A stretch of 20,105 nucleotides of DNA from Acanthaster planci (taxonomy: Eukaryota; Echinodermata; Asteroidea; Valvatida; Acanthasteridae), in assembly GCF_001949145.1 (NCBI RefSeq), contig NW_019091442.1, positions 203,324-223,428 on the forward strand, given 5' to 3'. Shown here piece by piece: positions 7,930 to 18,239 of this stretch. The notes beneath the pieces are model-generated. The model searched no databases. It had not been told where the DNA came from and worked only from the letters and a program-made list of their open reading frames with translations. Position numbers and translations under genes: made by a program. Within the stretch, counting starts at the first letter, position 1; each line of letters opens with the position of its first letter.

Positions 7930-10798
7930 TTTTGGAGTTAGTTCTGTCCCATGAGAACAGGTTCTTGACATCAATGATTAAGAAGCCTGATATATGTACC
8001 TGGCTCCGACGCAGACCTCGTTCACTGTGTACATAAGCAGATGTGGGGGCTTACAATTACATGGTATTCAATTGAGAAATGGTTTTGAACTTTGATTTTA
8101 TATATTGCATCTAAACAAGTGAATGATATGAAGTTAGAGAAACTCATTAATTAAAAAAATGAGATTTCTGGTAGTACATATGTTTCATTACTTAAGTATT
8201 TCTTTTTGCAAGTTTTTCTGCCAGAACACAGGCATAATTAGCATGATACTGGCCTTGCATGAACCATACATGTATCAGAGCTTTATGGATGCATCAACTG
8301 CAAGTAGGTGCATGTGGCTACAGTGAAAACCAGAGGGATCCCGGGATCCTGGTGATTAATCAGGACTGCACCTTGAAGTATGTCTCACGTTATAGCTCCT
8401 TCTTACTTGCAATTACTTATAATAATTTACGTGGATGTCACTAGATTCAGTGAAGGGTGTGAGAAAGGCAGCAGCAATGTCATTCATCAAGTTTTCGTAT
8501 TTTATTCCATTCCCTGCTGTTGGATTGAATTTGATTCTGGGAAGAGATTCTCCTTGATTAAATGATCTCTTGTGGATCAATTTCAGTTGGCCTAAATAAT
8601 CCTTATTTGCAAATCAACAAAACTTCTCTGGTGGCAGAGCTAGCAGCGTGCAGAGTGTACACAATTAGGCCAATATATATTCCACAGAATATCCTTAAGT
8701 GAACATGGCATAGATGGCGCAGCATGGCACAGCATGTGCATGTAAAGCCTGGCCTTACATTTACAAACAGCGGACAAACAATGAGAAACAATGGATGTAA
8801 ATCAATTCCAAGGCATTTTCATGGAACCTACATGTAACAATTTTCAACCCCTTTTGGCCATTCCTCTATTTTTTGGGAAAGGTTGGAGCTCACAGTGGAA
8901 TGTCAAGAAACGTACACGTACATGTATGTACTGTACATGTACATGTATGAGCAGTACAAAAGGAACACTGCCATTACCTTTTTTGCCCGAGTGATAAAAA
9001 AGTCAGTATATGGCACGAGTAAATGAGATTGAGTGTTCTTGAAGATTTTGTGATTTTTAAATAGTGGGTCATATTTAGGGCATTTCCATAGTGTTTTGAG
9101 GGTACATACTCTCAGGTGATATCATTATCCTCAGATTGTAATCTCAACCCTTGTCCATGAGGGAAAAAAATAGCAATCAATTAGTCCAAGTAAATGGTGC
9201 ACAACCAAGCAATAACCCTCATGCGGTGCTTATCATTTTAATGACATCTGCAAGCAAGAAAAAAAACAGAAGAGAGAACAAAACAAAACCTTGACTACAC
9301 CTCTTATGACATCCACTGGTGAATTGGCTTATATCTAGTTGTTCTTGATATCAGCATACATTAAAATTAGAATTTAGTCTAATTTTCTTCAATTATGTTC
9401 AGGAGACAGAATTCAGATACTGAAAATGCCCCTGCACATGTTACCTGTTGGAGGCCTGTAAACCAAATACATGGAGCTTCCAGTTTAGTGCTTGTATTCC
9501 ACATAGCTGGATTTCATGGAGAATGCAAAAAAAAAAAAAAATCTTGCATGTGATGACAGTAATATCATCAACAAGGGATTTGTAATGCAAGATTTTCCAT
9601 TCAGACTTTCCAGGACCGTAAAACCGGTACTTTATACACTTTACATGTATGTCTTTTCCCCAGGATATACTAGAAGTTAGCAGACTGGTCTTTGTGCACT
9701 GCTTCATCTAGTGTTGTATATTTCATAGTCCTTATTGTGTTTGGATTTGGTTTTCTCAAGAGCTGAATTATGAAATAGAACTCCTTCCCACTGGTACCAG
9801 GCACATACATGTATTAGAGAAATATGAAAGGGCTGCGTAGCACCGTGATAAGAATATTGACAAGAATATAATATAAAATCAGTGCTCTGAAACATGTAAT
9901 TGCCGAGCTTTTGGTAACTAAGTACCTTCTTCAGCAGATTCAGTTACCCCAACTAAGATAGCTGTTCTCCCCCCCCACCCTAGGGCCCCCTCTCAATGTT
10001 TGGTCTCAAATGTGGTCTGCACTCCAGCTTGAGATGACAACATTGACCAGGGGCGTGGGGGACCTTGAAAGGGTACACATATGGCTATTGACATGTGTCC
10101 CAACAATTTTGTTTAGGATTGACTGAGGATTGTCTGAGTTTATATGTGCCTATATGTATTATATGTATGCCTGGAGGGCCTGCTAACTTTACATCCATAG
10201 ATATTGATAGAACAAAAGAATTTAAAGACTCTAGATCTCAACTTTATTTTAAAACAAACAATGTCAACAAGCTGAAGTATTAGGGACACTGAGCTAATAG
10301 TGCATAAAATGTTTGTGAATTATCTATGCTGTGCAAAGACAAAAATTGCAACGATTGCATTTCTTTACCTATATGTACATGTACACCAAACAGCGCGTAG
10401 CATGCCCTCACTCACAAATGCAACGCGCATGTGCAGTATACATGAGACAATAACAACGGTGAGCTGCAACTCATCATTCAAGAATTTTAGTATCTTACTT
10501 CCTCTCTTTGGGGTTTTTGATGGATCATCATTGCATTTTTCGAGCCAGTAACGGAATGACGAAATAAGAAAAATCCCATAGGATTGTAATTTGTTTCTGT
10601 ACGAGAATGGGCCTTCAAATTTGGATAATTATGGGCCGAAATGCTGTGGTGCATTGTATACAATGAACTCCGACAAAACAGTTGTGATTTTACACACACA
10701 ATGAATAAATGATTTGATCTTCCTTTTTCTTATACTTGTACTATTTGTCCACAATTTTGAACTCCCAGCTGTAATTTTATGTTCTCCAAGAACAATGC
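7930..10798. other. long stretch without a supported gene
   Basis: Frames here are short, AT-rich and lack paired splice sites. Visible items are an ACATGTAC array at 8911-8949, a smaller one at 10374-10384, a 14-bp palindrome GGATCCCGGGATCC at 8336-8349 and an A run at about 9527-9541. It is most likely intronic or intergenic. Confidence 0.4.
8911..8949. repeat. ACATGTAC-type repeat
   Basis: A run of alternating GTACATGTAC and CGTACACGTACATG units, interrupted by one CTG. Confidence 0.75.
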
Positions 10799-10838
10799 CA
10801 CTTTGTGTCACTTTGAGTCACTTTGAGTGACTTGGAGT
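10799..10838. repeat. 10-bp tandem repeat, four copies
   Basis: Units CACTTTGTGT, CACTTTGAGT, CACTTTGAGT and GACTTGGAGT lie head to tail. Confidence 0.85.
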
Positions 10839-12150
10839 GGAGTTAATGGCTATTTATATTTTTAGAAATAAATGTTTGGCAAACTGCTTATAAGTTTTGA
10901 TATGGATGAAAACGTTATTGTAACAAGTATGACACTTCTGAACAGTAAAAATACAAGAACACTGTGATCAAGCTTTCACTATTAAATGCAAATAAAATAA
11001 ATTTTTGGCAAAGGAAGGTTTGAGTAAATCATATCCGACTCAGGCCAGCTTAGCATACACATATACATGTACTTAGTCCAGTCCAAGAGGCCGTTATGTA
11101 GGCATTTAATTGTACATGTATGGTCAGAACCAGTGTAATAACATTCTCACTGATCCACTCTGCTGGGTCTCCAGATCATAACCAAATTCCCCAAATGATC
11201 CCAACTATGACCTGAACGTATGCACAATAATGCCCTGTTCATTTTATGGGTGTGCTGGGTTCCCACAACTCAAGGACAAGTGAATTGTAGACCTTCTGTC
11301 ACAAGCTGTACACTGTACAAGTGTACCTGTACATGGGTCATGTGTACATGTTCATGTACATGTTCGTGCACTCGTGCAGAAGTTCATCATGCATGCGTGC
11401 AAGGGTTTTCGTAGGAATTTGTTGATAGTGGAAATGCATGCTCTTCAGTGCGGCCATTCTGTCAATGTCAAAGTAATTTGGTATTGATGTGTATTGTGCT
11501 TATAGGATCCATATAAAGATACACTTCAACGATGCATTATTGATGTGTAGAATACTTGGGCTGAACCCCTTTCCTGATCTTGCAGTATATTCCATATCCA
11601 TATTAACCCCGCCCCCCGCTTAAACTTTGTGCCAAATGTAGGCCAATCATATGATGGCATATATAGATATGAAACCAACGCCCTGACAGACCCCTTCGAC
11701 TTCAAAAACCATACATAAAGGTCAACCGCTAACCAGCACTTAGCCTATGTGTGTAATTGGAAAGATCAGCATGTCAGATACATTGCAGCAGTGTGCTGAG
11801 TTATCTGGTGCATTCTTACTCTCTAAAAATCTAACACTCTTACTCTCTAAAAGTGTTAATTAAATTTAACTTAATAAATGTTAAAATCCACACTTTCTTT
11901 GAGTTCGGTCTATGACCACTCTTTCATTGTTGATTCAACACTTTTAAAAATGTTCCGAATGTTACGGATAATGGATTACCTCATCAATATACATGTAAAC
12001 CCGATATCAGAATTTGCTAAGATGAGAGGGTGTGATATCTGTAATTTTTACTGACTGACCTTTCCTGAAAATAAACAACTTTTAGAAACACAAAATCAAC
12101 TTCAGAAAACCTTTACAGTTTTACAGTCTGTGCTTATGAAAACTGTTCTT
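10839..12150. other. stretch without a supported gene
   Basis: An ACATGTAC-rich array lies at 11306-11362. No exon with paired splice sites and a protein-like frame was found. Confidence 0.35.
11814..11852. repeat. 15-bp direct repeat
   Basis: TCTTACTCTCTAAAA occurs at 11814-11828 and 11838-11852. Nearby TAACACT and AGTGTTA form a short inverted pair. Confidence 0.6.
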
Positions 12151-12160
12151 TGTAGCTTCC

Positions 12161-12472
12161 TTACTTTGTCAACATGGCGCTTCTACTCATCATCAGTTCC
12201 TGAGCCCTCACAGGCACCTTTGAATTTTTGTTTCCAACACAGTATACGTATTCTCCAAGAATGAAAAGGAGAACAAGGGAGCTGCATATTCAAGATTAAT
12301 ATATATTCCCCTAATTGGATCTTGAAAAACTTACCTACATGTACAGCTTGTGTGAAGTCATCAGCACAAGGCAGTGCGTGATGCCCATCGACAGGGATGC
12401 GCGAGTGCCCAAGCACAGCAAGTATGGCTGAGTCCAGTCTTGACGTCTCTGCTTCTGTTCGACCAGGTGTTC
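12161..12472 (-). CDS. two candidate terminal exons, unrecognised protein
   Basis: The first exon (12472-12335) is open for 45 codons to a perfect donor GTAAGT at 12334-12329, reading RTEAETSRLDSAILAVLGHS then RIPVDGHHALPCADDFTQAV. The second (12252-12161) follows the pyrimidine tract CTCCCTTGTTCTCCTTTTCA and an AG. It continues in phase as EYVYCVGNKNSKVPVRAQEL then MMSRSAMLTK and ends at TAA 12163-12161. A rival frame covers 12497-12335 from a TTTGTAG acceptor, reading FYELIKLKEHLVEQKQRRQD then WTQPYLLCLGTRAS, but it ends in TAG exactly at the donor. An alternative acceptor for the second exon gives a different short ending. The exons may belong to the gene at 13088-14890 or to a separate one. 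Confidence 0.35.
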
Positions 12473-12499
12473 CTTAAGTTTAATGAGCTCATAAAACCT

Positions 12500-13087
12500 A
12501 CAAACGTGATTACATAAGCTTGGAAGATCATGTGCAACTTACCATTGTTCCCAAGGAAATCTGAAAACAGAATAGGGCGACTTTACATGCCAGAAACAAA
12601 TGAAAGTCACCATGACATTCAGCACAATTTTGAAGGGTTCTGTAAGAGCTGGAAAACTGCCTCAACCATCGTTGTGGCCGAGACTTATAGCCTGTAAATT
12701 CACCATTGTGCAAGATAGTCATGAATGCTAGTGCAATTAATGTCATCATATCAGAAGTAGTCTATCTGAAATAAACCTTGTATATGTTCTTAATTTCCAT
12801 TACATTCCTTGAGAATGCTCTGCCTTATTTCAGTTCCAGGTCATTTTTCCAAAAACAATTTCAGGCCTTCCCATGACTGTAATAAAGTAACTTGCCTCGC
12901 AGTTAACAAAACAGATCAACTTGAATTCAACTAATTAGGCAATCAGCAATTTAGCATGAATTACCAATGTGCTTAACACTGGGTGAATGCAAATGCTCAG
13001 TTTCATGTAGGTTTGCAGCAAGCTTACCTAGCCTGAAATATCAGAAAGGGATTTCTGCAGGTCCTTTTTGAAAGTAGAAAAAGGAGG
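12500..13087. other. probable intron or 3' untranslated region
   Basis: A minus-strand GTAAGT donor lies at about 12539-12544 after an open frame reaching up to 12749, but all three frames there are partly open and none is convincing. A second donor-like GTAAGC lies at 13027-13022, downstream of the stop of the next gene. Confidence 0.25.
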
Positions 13088-14890
13088 TCATAAGGATGCA
13101 AACACTTCAAACAACTGCTTCATCACAAGAAAATAGTTCAGGGATGCTGCAATGGAGCTTTTTCTCACACTTTGAGAAGGCAGCAGATGAGTGAGCGGAC
13201 AAAAGGCATAGAATGACTTCTCATCTGTGGAATAAAAAATTTGCTTAACCTGAGAGAAGAAATCTCAACTGTAATAATAATTCTATAGCCAACATTTATT
13301 TTGAAAAGACGTGTGTGAAATTAATTAAAAGTTACAACTCAAACCAGACTTCATGACAGAGAATTAATGAAACGTGGTCACAAAGCATGTAATATTTCAA
13401 AACAAGTTTTTCATGAATGTCCATTTTTGCATGCGGAAGTTTTTGTCATTTTGTGAGATCATCAACACACAGACACACAAGACACATAAACTGCTTGTAG
13501 CATCCCTGCTGAAAGAAAAACTTAGTGTCTTCTTTACTAATTGTTTTCACTTTGGTTTTGCTTTAATTGAACTTAAACTCGACCACATACATGTGCATGA
13601 ACATCGATACTCAACACATGGGGACTCTCCTGATTAGATTAACTTATTTTGTTTACCTTCATATTGTTTATACTGTTGTGCAGTTGCCACGCAGATATAC
13701 AGGATTGTCCCTGTTCAAAAAGAATTTTCGAGCAGACGTGTAACACGTAAAGGTATGAATATACTAACAGTGTATTTTGAATTCAATTCTTTTCAGCCAG
13801 CCACTTCAGAGAGTGAATGACACAATTACTTGACTGCTGATCTAATCAAGTAAAGATGAACTAATAAGCTATTCCAGTAAAATGGAATGAACCATCATTT
13901 TTGCTGTCATTTTCCTCTATGTTCTCATCACTTGTATCTATCTCCTAAATCTACAGCCCCTGACAACCAAATGAGAGAGTCCTAATAATAATCCAATTCT
14001 ATTGAGCCTACACTCACAACATGTATGCACAGTTTTGTGCACTACAGCCAATCAAATTCAATTCCAATGTGACCTCATAAACTCGTTTGGAGGTTGATAA
14101 AAAATGACAAGTGTGTATGTATATTAATGCCTGTGTGCATGCCCTTCAAATGAAATTTAAGTCCACATTTTACATGTCAGTAAATATAAGTCCTCTTATT
14201 CTTATTGCATCAACTTACTTTGTGTACCTTTTTGTTGTAGGCTACTTGATGATAATGATGTTGTTCTGTTGTTGTTGCTACAGATGCTCCCTTAAACAGA
14301 AAAAAAAATTAATACAAAAGTGCTGCAAACTGCTTGCCGACTACAATGACCTAAAATACAAAAATACAAAAACACAACAAAATTGTGATAGCTAATGGGA
14401 AAAATACAAACAGCAGAATTTCAAACGACTGAAGTTGAGAACTTACATACATTTGGCATGCTTAGCCTGAATCTTAACAAAAAAGCACATTGTGTGGACA
14501 ACTTTATGACTCAACAGAGCTGGGGTTGCCAAACATTCCCAAACTTGGCCAATTCTCTTGACAGAGCATGTTGAAATAGTAACAATAGTAGAGATAGGCT
14601 AAAGGCCTAGCCTATCCCTATCACAGCACAAGGCCTAACGTTAGGCTAGGTTTAAGCCTATCTTCAGAATCTGTACAAGTCATTTTCTAAAGCACAATTT
14701 CTTCACAATCACATAGGCCTACATGTACGTTTATGTCTGTGTAGGCCTATGTGGGCTGACTAACGTAAGGCATGCACGTTCATGACAATGATCACCTGTG
14801 GACCTCACATACTGTACACAATATTCTTACCTGCATAGCACAAGTAGTCCTTGTCTCTCTCCGACAGAATTACCAGTAGCGGGTCTATCC
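13088..14890 (-). CDS. four-exon 3' portion of an unrecognised protein-coding gene
   Basis: I do not recognise the protein. Minus-strand exons in order are 14890-14831, 14290-14219, 13710-13657 and 13224-13088. All junction phases agree and the frame stays open to TGA at 13090-13088. The exons read IDPLLVILSERDKDYLCYA, then SICSNNNRTTSLSSSSLQQK, then TILYICVATAQQYKQYE, then DEKSFYAFCPLTHLLPSQSV with RKSSIAASLNYFLVMKQLFE. Donors GTAAGA, GTAAGT and GTAAAC and the acceptors TTTTTCTGTTTAAG and TTTTTTATTCCACAG are good. The serine- and asparagine-rich second exon looks like a linker; the last exon looks helical. The acceptor of the first exon is weak, and a TGA lies just upstream of it in frame, so its 5' edge is uncertain. 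About 107 codons are visible; earlier exons are not established. Confidence 0.5.
14593..14753. repeat. cluster of AGGCCT foldbacks
   Basis: Three nested-style palindromic units lie together: GATAGGCT/AGCCTATC (14593-14600 with 14609-14616), the palindrome GCCTAACGTTAGGC (14633-14646), and a perfect 14-bp pair CACATAGGCCTACA/TGTAGGCCTATGTG (14710-14723 with 14740-14753). The cluster falls in the first intron of the four-exon gene model. A further GTAGGCCTAC lies near 15151. Confidence 0.75.
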
Positions 14891-15016
14891 CTTCAGGTCA
14901 TGCGAGCAATGCCCAATGTATACTGGACAGAACTTCAAAAGTTTTGTTCAACTTTTTAGCACTGCCTGTTCAAAATCAGCAGTCTGGTCGAGTATGTGCG
15001 ATACAAGTATAGCCGA

Positions 15017-15039
15017 GACCAAAGGTCTTATCTTTGGTC
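15017..15039. repeat. small inverted repeat
   Basis: GACCAAAG (15017-15024) and CTTTGGTC (15032-15039) form a perfect 8-bp hairpin with a 7-nt loop. Confidence 0.6.
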
Positions 15040-15156
15040 GAGACCTCATGTCAGTTACGAACCAAGTAGATGTATGTGCAGTTGCAAGCCACTGAACAAA
15101 TGGTACGGCTTCCTTGGCTATTTTATTCACAAGAGTGAACAGACGTAGCCGTAGGC

Positions 15157-15522
15157 CTACATAACAATGTCTGTTTCAGATATGGCTTGCAGCCTACAAA
15201 ATTGAGCGGGAAAAGCTTGGCTTGCAGCCAACGCCAACCAAGTAAAATAAGCATACTTAATAATTAATTTCGGCACAGCAGTACAGTGACTCCAGTTTGG
15301 AGAACCTGAAAACAGAGAAATCACAAATTTCAGACAGTGAGGATTATGAGATGCTCCATTTAAAAAAAATTTTTCAACTACCGCATACTGGTTACGTTTG
15401 CGGGCAATTTCTGAATTGTGCCACAGATAATCTTGCACATAGCTCAACTCTTTCCAACTGCCAATATGTAACATTAGTTCAGCTGGTTCTTTAACACAAA
15501 CTGTTAAATGCCACAGTTTCAA
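15157..15522 (-). CDS. 121-codon open frame, possibly containing an exon
   Basis: This is one of the longest intact frames in the window outside the Penelope-like remnants. The first third (EPAELMLHIGSWKELSYVQD, YLWHNSEIARKRNQYAVVEK) is protein-like. The middle (CLKFVISLFSG) translates a pyrimidine tract ending in TTTTCAG near 15303, so an intron probably ends there. A donor of matching phase for the downstream four-exon gene exists (GTAACC after ARK), but it is weak. No homologue is recognised. It may be an upstream exon of that gene or chance. Confidence 0.22.
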   Translation of the reverse strand: MKLWHLTVCVKEPAELMLHIGSWKELSYVQDYLWHNSEIARKRNQYAVVEKFFLNGASHNPHCLKFVISLFSGSPNWSHCTAVPKLIIKYAYFTWLALAASQAFPAQFCRLQAISETDIVM

Positions 15523-15702
15523 ATGCTTCCCTTTAACTTAACTAATGGGTTGGAGCCACATTTTGTAGCATTTAAAACATTATTCATGTAGTAACATGTG
15601 GAAAATGTTGAAATCCAATACTTTGCTTTTTAGAGTGTATGGAGCACGCCAGATGAGTGACACCATTACCCTGGAAAAGCCTGTTCCGTGCGGTGTGGTG
15701 AT

Positions 15703-15846
15703 CTACAGTATGCATGCTGGACACAAAGAAAAACTACTTGAAAGAACCGCGATATTCTTTTGCAATGAAAGAATATCATGGTATTGTCTGGACATTAAAT
15801 GTTTAGCTTTCTCAATCAGAAGTGTGATTACTTTCTTTTCGCTCAT
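15703..15846 (-). CDS. 47-codon open frame with start codon, possible first exon
   Basis: ATG at 15846-15844, with A at -3 and an in-frame TAA just upstream, opens MSEKKVITLLIEKAKHLMSR then QYHDILSLQKNIAVL and ends at TAG 15705-15703. The helical, charged start looks like a real N-terminus, and the placement suits a 5' exon of the minus-strand gene. No good donor was found. The plus strand here is also open for 85 codons (including MSDTITLEKPVPCGVVIYS), so strand assignment is not secure. Confidence 0.22.
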   Translation of the reverse strand: MSEKKVITLLIEKAKHLMSRQYHDILSLQKNIAVLSSSFSLCPACIL

Positions 15847-15849
15847 TTT

Positions 15850-16170
15850 TTAAATACTCATATTAATTTGACTCCGTTGTTTGATACTATTTTCATGTAA
15901 GAATGTACATGTATAGTGCAATTTAACTTACCGGATGCCATATTGTACATACATGTACGTGTATTTAATGACAGATTTTTCATTTAAATTTGGTCCAGAA
16001 TAAACCAATAAATCCCCAAATAATAATAAAAATAGATACTTTGAAGTCACCTTACACGCTCCCCTTAACTCTGAGCAAGCTTTTTCTGAAAAAGTAAGGA
16101 GGTAAATTTAGGGTAATTATCTAAAGGAAATGGACCATCAACAGCCAGAATTTTAAAAAAATGTTCATTC
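15850..16170. other. non-coding stretch
   Basis: Only an ACATGTAC-type repeat (15903-15963, interrupted) is visible. Confidence 0.4.
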
Positions 16171-16219
16171 AAATGTACATGTACAACTTACACTGTACCT
16201 ACAGTGTAAATGTACATTT
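16171..16219. repeat. two-part hairpin
   Basis: The outer arms AAATGTACAT (16171-16180) and ATGTACATTT (16210-16219) pair perfectly. The inner arms TTACACTGT (16188-16196) and ACAGTGTAA (16201-16209) pair perfectly around the loop ACCT. Seven bases (16181-16187) bulge on one side only. Confidence 0.8.
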
Positions 16220-16632
16220 CATGTACTTAGGATGGTTGGCACCTGTTGGTTGGAAATTTCTAAGGGCAAGACTCTTCATTATTCTGGTTTGATTAAAATG
16301 GTGCTAAATCATGCAAAGCTATTAAATTTGTTGATCAAGAAGAGGTTTCACGTTTTAAATTTTTCACTCAGCGACATTATGTGAACGGGAACATGTATTA
16401 CACTTGTAATTGATCAGTGATCCACATACTCATACTTTTTACTGGGTTTTAGGGACAACACACACATTCAAATGTTGACATTATACTAGAGAATGAAAAC
16501 CCTCACAACTTGGTCCTGACTTTTCTTTGCCCATGGAGAAATACATGCTCTGAGGTGTGGAGAGAATGCTGACTCTGTATCCAACCGGTGGCATGGGAGC
16601 ATCGAGGTGTGAAGAGGATGCTAACCCCAATG

Positions 16633-17300
16633 TCAATGGGGTGTTGGCAAACCAGTGAGGCCTGTCAGTCTGATGGAGGGGAGTGTGGGGGAAGTTAGCC
16701 AAGGGTAGAGAGGACCCTGGGCTGGGAATGTCCTAGGGTATAGGGGAACCATTGGACGGGATGTGGGGATGGGATGCCAGATGTTGCTGATGTGGAAACC
16801 GATGTCTTGTGGTACTGTGTTGTTCTTGATGATCTCGATGGCTTCTCTGATGGGGCATGGTTGCCAGTGCTTGATGCTGGAGTTCCGCTTTGCTCTAATC
16901 TGTCTTGTGGTCTTCGATGCAGGAGTGCTTGATGATGGCAGACTTGTCGTATTCCCCTTACCTGCCATGGGCTTTGTGTTCATTGAGTCTGGTAGGGAGG
17001 TCCCTGCCGGTCTCACCGATGACTCAAATGTCATGCTTGTGGAGTGATGGATGTGATGGGAGGTACTGCCTACATGTAGGTAGGGGAGGGTAATGGAACT
17101 ACGGGCCCTAACCAGTTGGCTTTGGGTATATATGTAGGAGACCCTTTGACCAGGGATGGATCTTGGGTCTTGAGTCTTGACTTGGCTGGGCTTGTATCCA
17201 TTCCACTGTAGTGCCGTGGAGATGTTAAAGAGTTCTTGGGTAAGATGTTCCTTGTTGCACGCGCTGTATGACCTGTGTACAAGGGCTTGAACTTCAAAGG
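16633..17300 (-). mobile_element. Penelope-like retroelement fragment (copy 2), decayed
   Basis: The minus strand reads ALVHRSYSACNKEHLTQELF then NISTALQWNGYKPSQVKT from about 17289, clearly related to copy 1, then SSITLPYLHVGSTSHH. The nuclease part is split. One frame gives VIGETGRDLPTRLNEHKAHG (after a TGA at 17026-17024) and KSAIIKHSCIEDHKTD. Another gives REAIEIIKNNTVPQDIGFHI then SNIWHPIP. The first nuclease signature and its Cys-x-Cys are missing, apparently deleted, so the domain is dead. One minus frame happens to be open from about 17289 to 16633, which masks these shifts. The 5' truncation (near 17300) falls close to the same point of the reverse transcriptase as in copy 1. No ribozyme-like or histone-like tail is seen. 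Confidence 0.8.
16703..17144. repeat. GGGTATAGGGGACCC-like motifs in copy 2
   Basis: Variants occur at 16703-16717 (GGGTAGAGAGGACCC), 16736-16750 (GGGTATAGGGGAACC) and 17124-17144 (with a 6-bp insertion). They occupy the same places relative to the nuclease as in copy 1. Confidence 0.6.
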
Positions 17301-17319
17301 GGAATTTTCAATAAACAGT

Positions 17320-17873
17320 TTGTGATGTGTATATTTTGTGTACTGTGTACAATACGGTGATTATGTAAAGTCTGTACTTTTAGAAAGTTGGCGGTCATTC
17401 ACTGAAATAGTATAGCTGACATTTCCAGCAAGAGTTGTTGACATGAACTTGCAGCAAATGTTGATAATGCTGCTTTACTTTAAAAGTGGCAGTTGTGGTT
17501 GATATTGGTAAAACATTGTGCTTCAACACAGGTACACTGGTATTTCACACAAATACGTGTACTGTATGTATGTGCACGTGTATGTCGATCAACCTATCTA
17601 GTACTGTATGCATTGGATTAGTTATAAGGGCACCCATATTTAATTCTTTGGTTCTAATTTCCGACTGACCCTTATTTTTGGCTCTGACTGACTAAAGAAA
17701 CCTTTTTATGCTACATACTCTATCTGGAAGCTTCTACCAAGAAAAAAAAGGAGAAAAAACGGGCAGTTTTAAGAATTTAACTGGGGGAAAAGGAAGTTAT
17801 TTTTAATGCCCCGATAGACCTCCTTTTATGTAAAAGAATCATAGAATTCACTACCAATGCCCTTTACTTCCAA
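17320..17873. other. non-coding stretch
   Basis: No protein-like frame with splice sites and no clear repeat was seen. Confidence 0.4.
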
Positions 17874-18230
17874 TTAATTTGCATACTGGTCTCTCTGAAC
17901 AAAATACCAAGTATCAAACCACTTGTAGAATGTTCTAGTTCCAAGTGAAGGGACTGGGTACAAAAAAGAAAATGGTTCCAGTTTCGAGTACTGGCATGGG
18001 TGCCTGTGTTTCTTTTTAATGGTACCTGGTTGCAATACTACCCTTAAGAATACACCCCATAATATGCAGCTTGAAAGGGTTTTGCATGAAGTTCTGGCCC
18101 GTCTCACGTTTAAGTTTTCGACTCCTTCCTTGATTTTGGTGCATGTAGTTTTCTCTACGTGTACATGTAGCTCCCAACCTGCAGGACATAGCATTTGGTA
18201 GACATTGGCAATTACATGCAGCAAGAACAA
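17874..18230 (-). CDS. 118-codon open frame, status uncertain
   Basis: The last part, PSLGTRTFYKWFDTWYFVQR then DQYAN and TAA, is the most protein-like. It is preceded by an excellent acceptor tract (ATTTTCTTTTTTGTACCCAG), so it may be a terminal exon. A GTACCA donor 72 bp upstream would be in phase. Upstream, a second frame (ETGQNFMQNPFKLHIMGCIL) is equally open, so the true frame is unclear. No family is recognised; a chance frame remains possible. Confidence 0.25.
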   Translation of the reverse strand: MFLLHVIANVYQMLCPAGWELHVHVEKTTCTKIKEGVENLNVRRARTSCKTLSSCILWGVFLRVVLQPGTIKKKHRHPCQYSKLEPFSFLYPVPSLGTRTFYKWFDTWYFVQRDQYAN

Positions 18231-18239
18231 GATGACGAA

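Noticed and set aside
8336-8349. GGATCCCGGGATCC palindrome, which looks like a cloning-site junction
   Set aside because: No vector sequence surrounds it; a short native palindrome is the simpler reading.
9441-9707. Minus-strand 88-codon frame
   Set aside because: It runs through an A/T homopolymer, lacks usable splice sites and shows no recognisable motif.
16633-17034. Intact 133-codon minus-strand gene
   Set aside because: Known nuclease motifs switch frame inside it, so the open frame is a by-product of a decayed Penelope-like copy.
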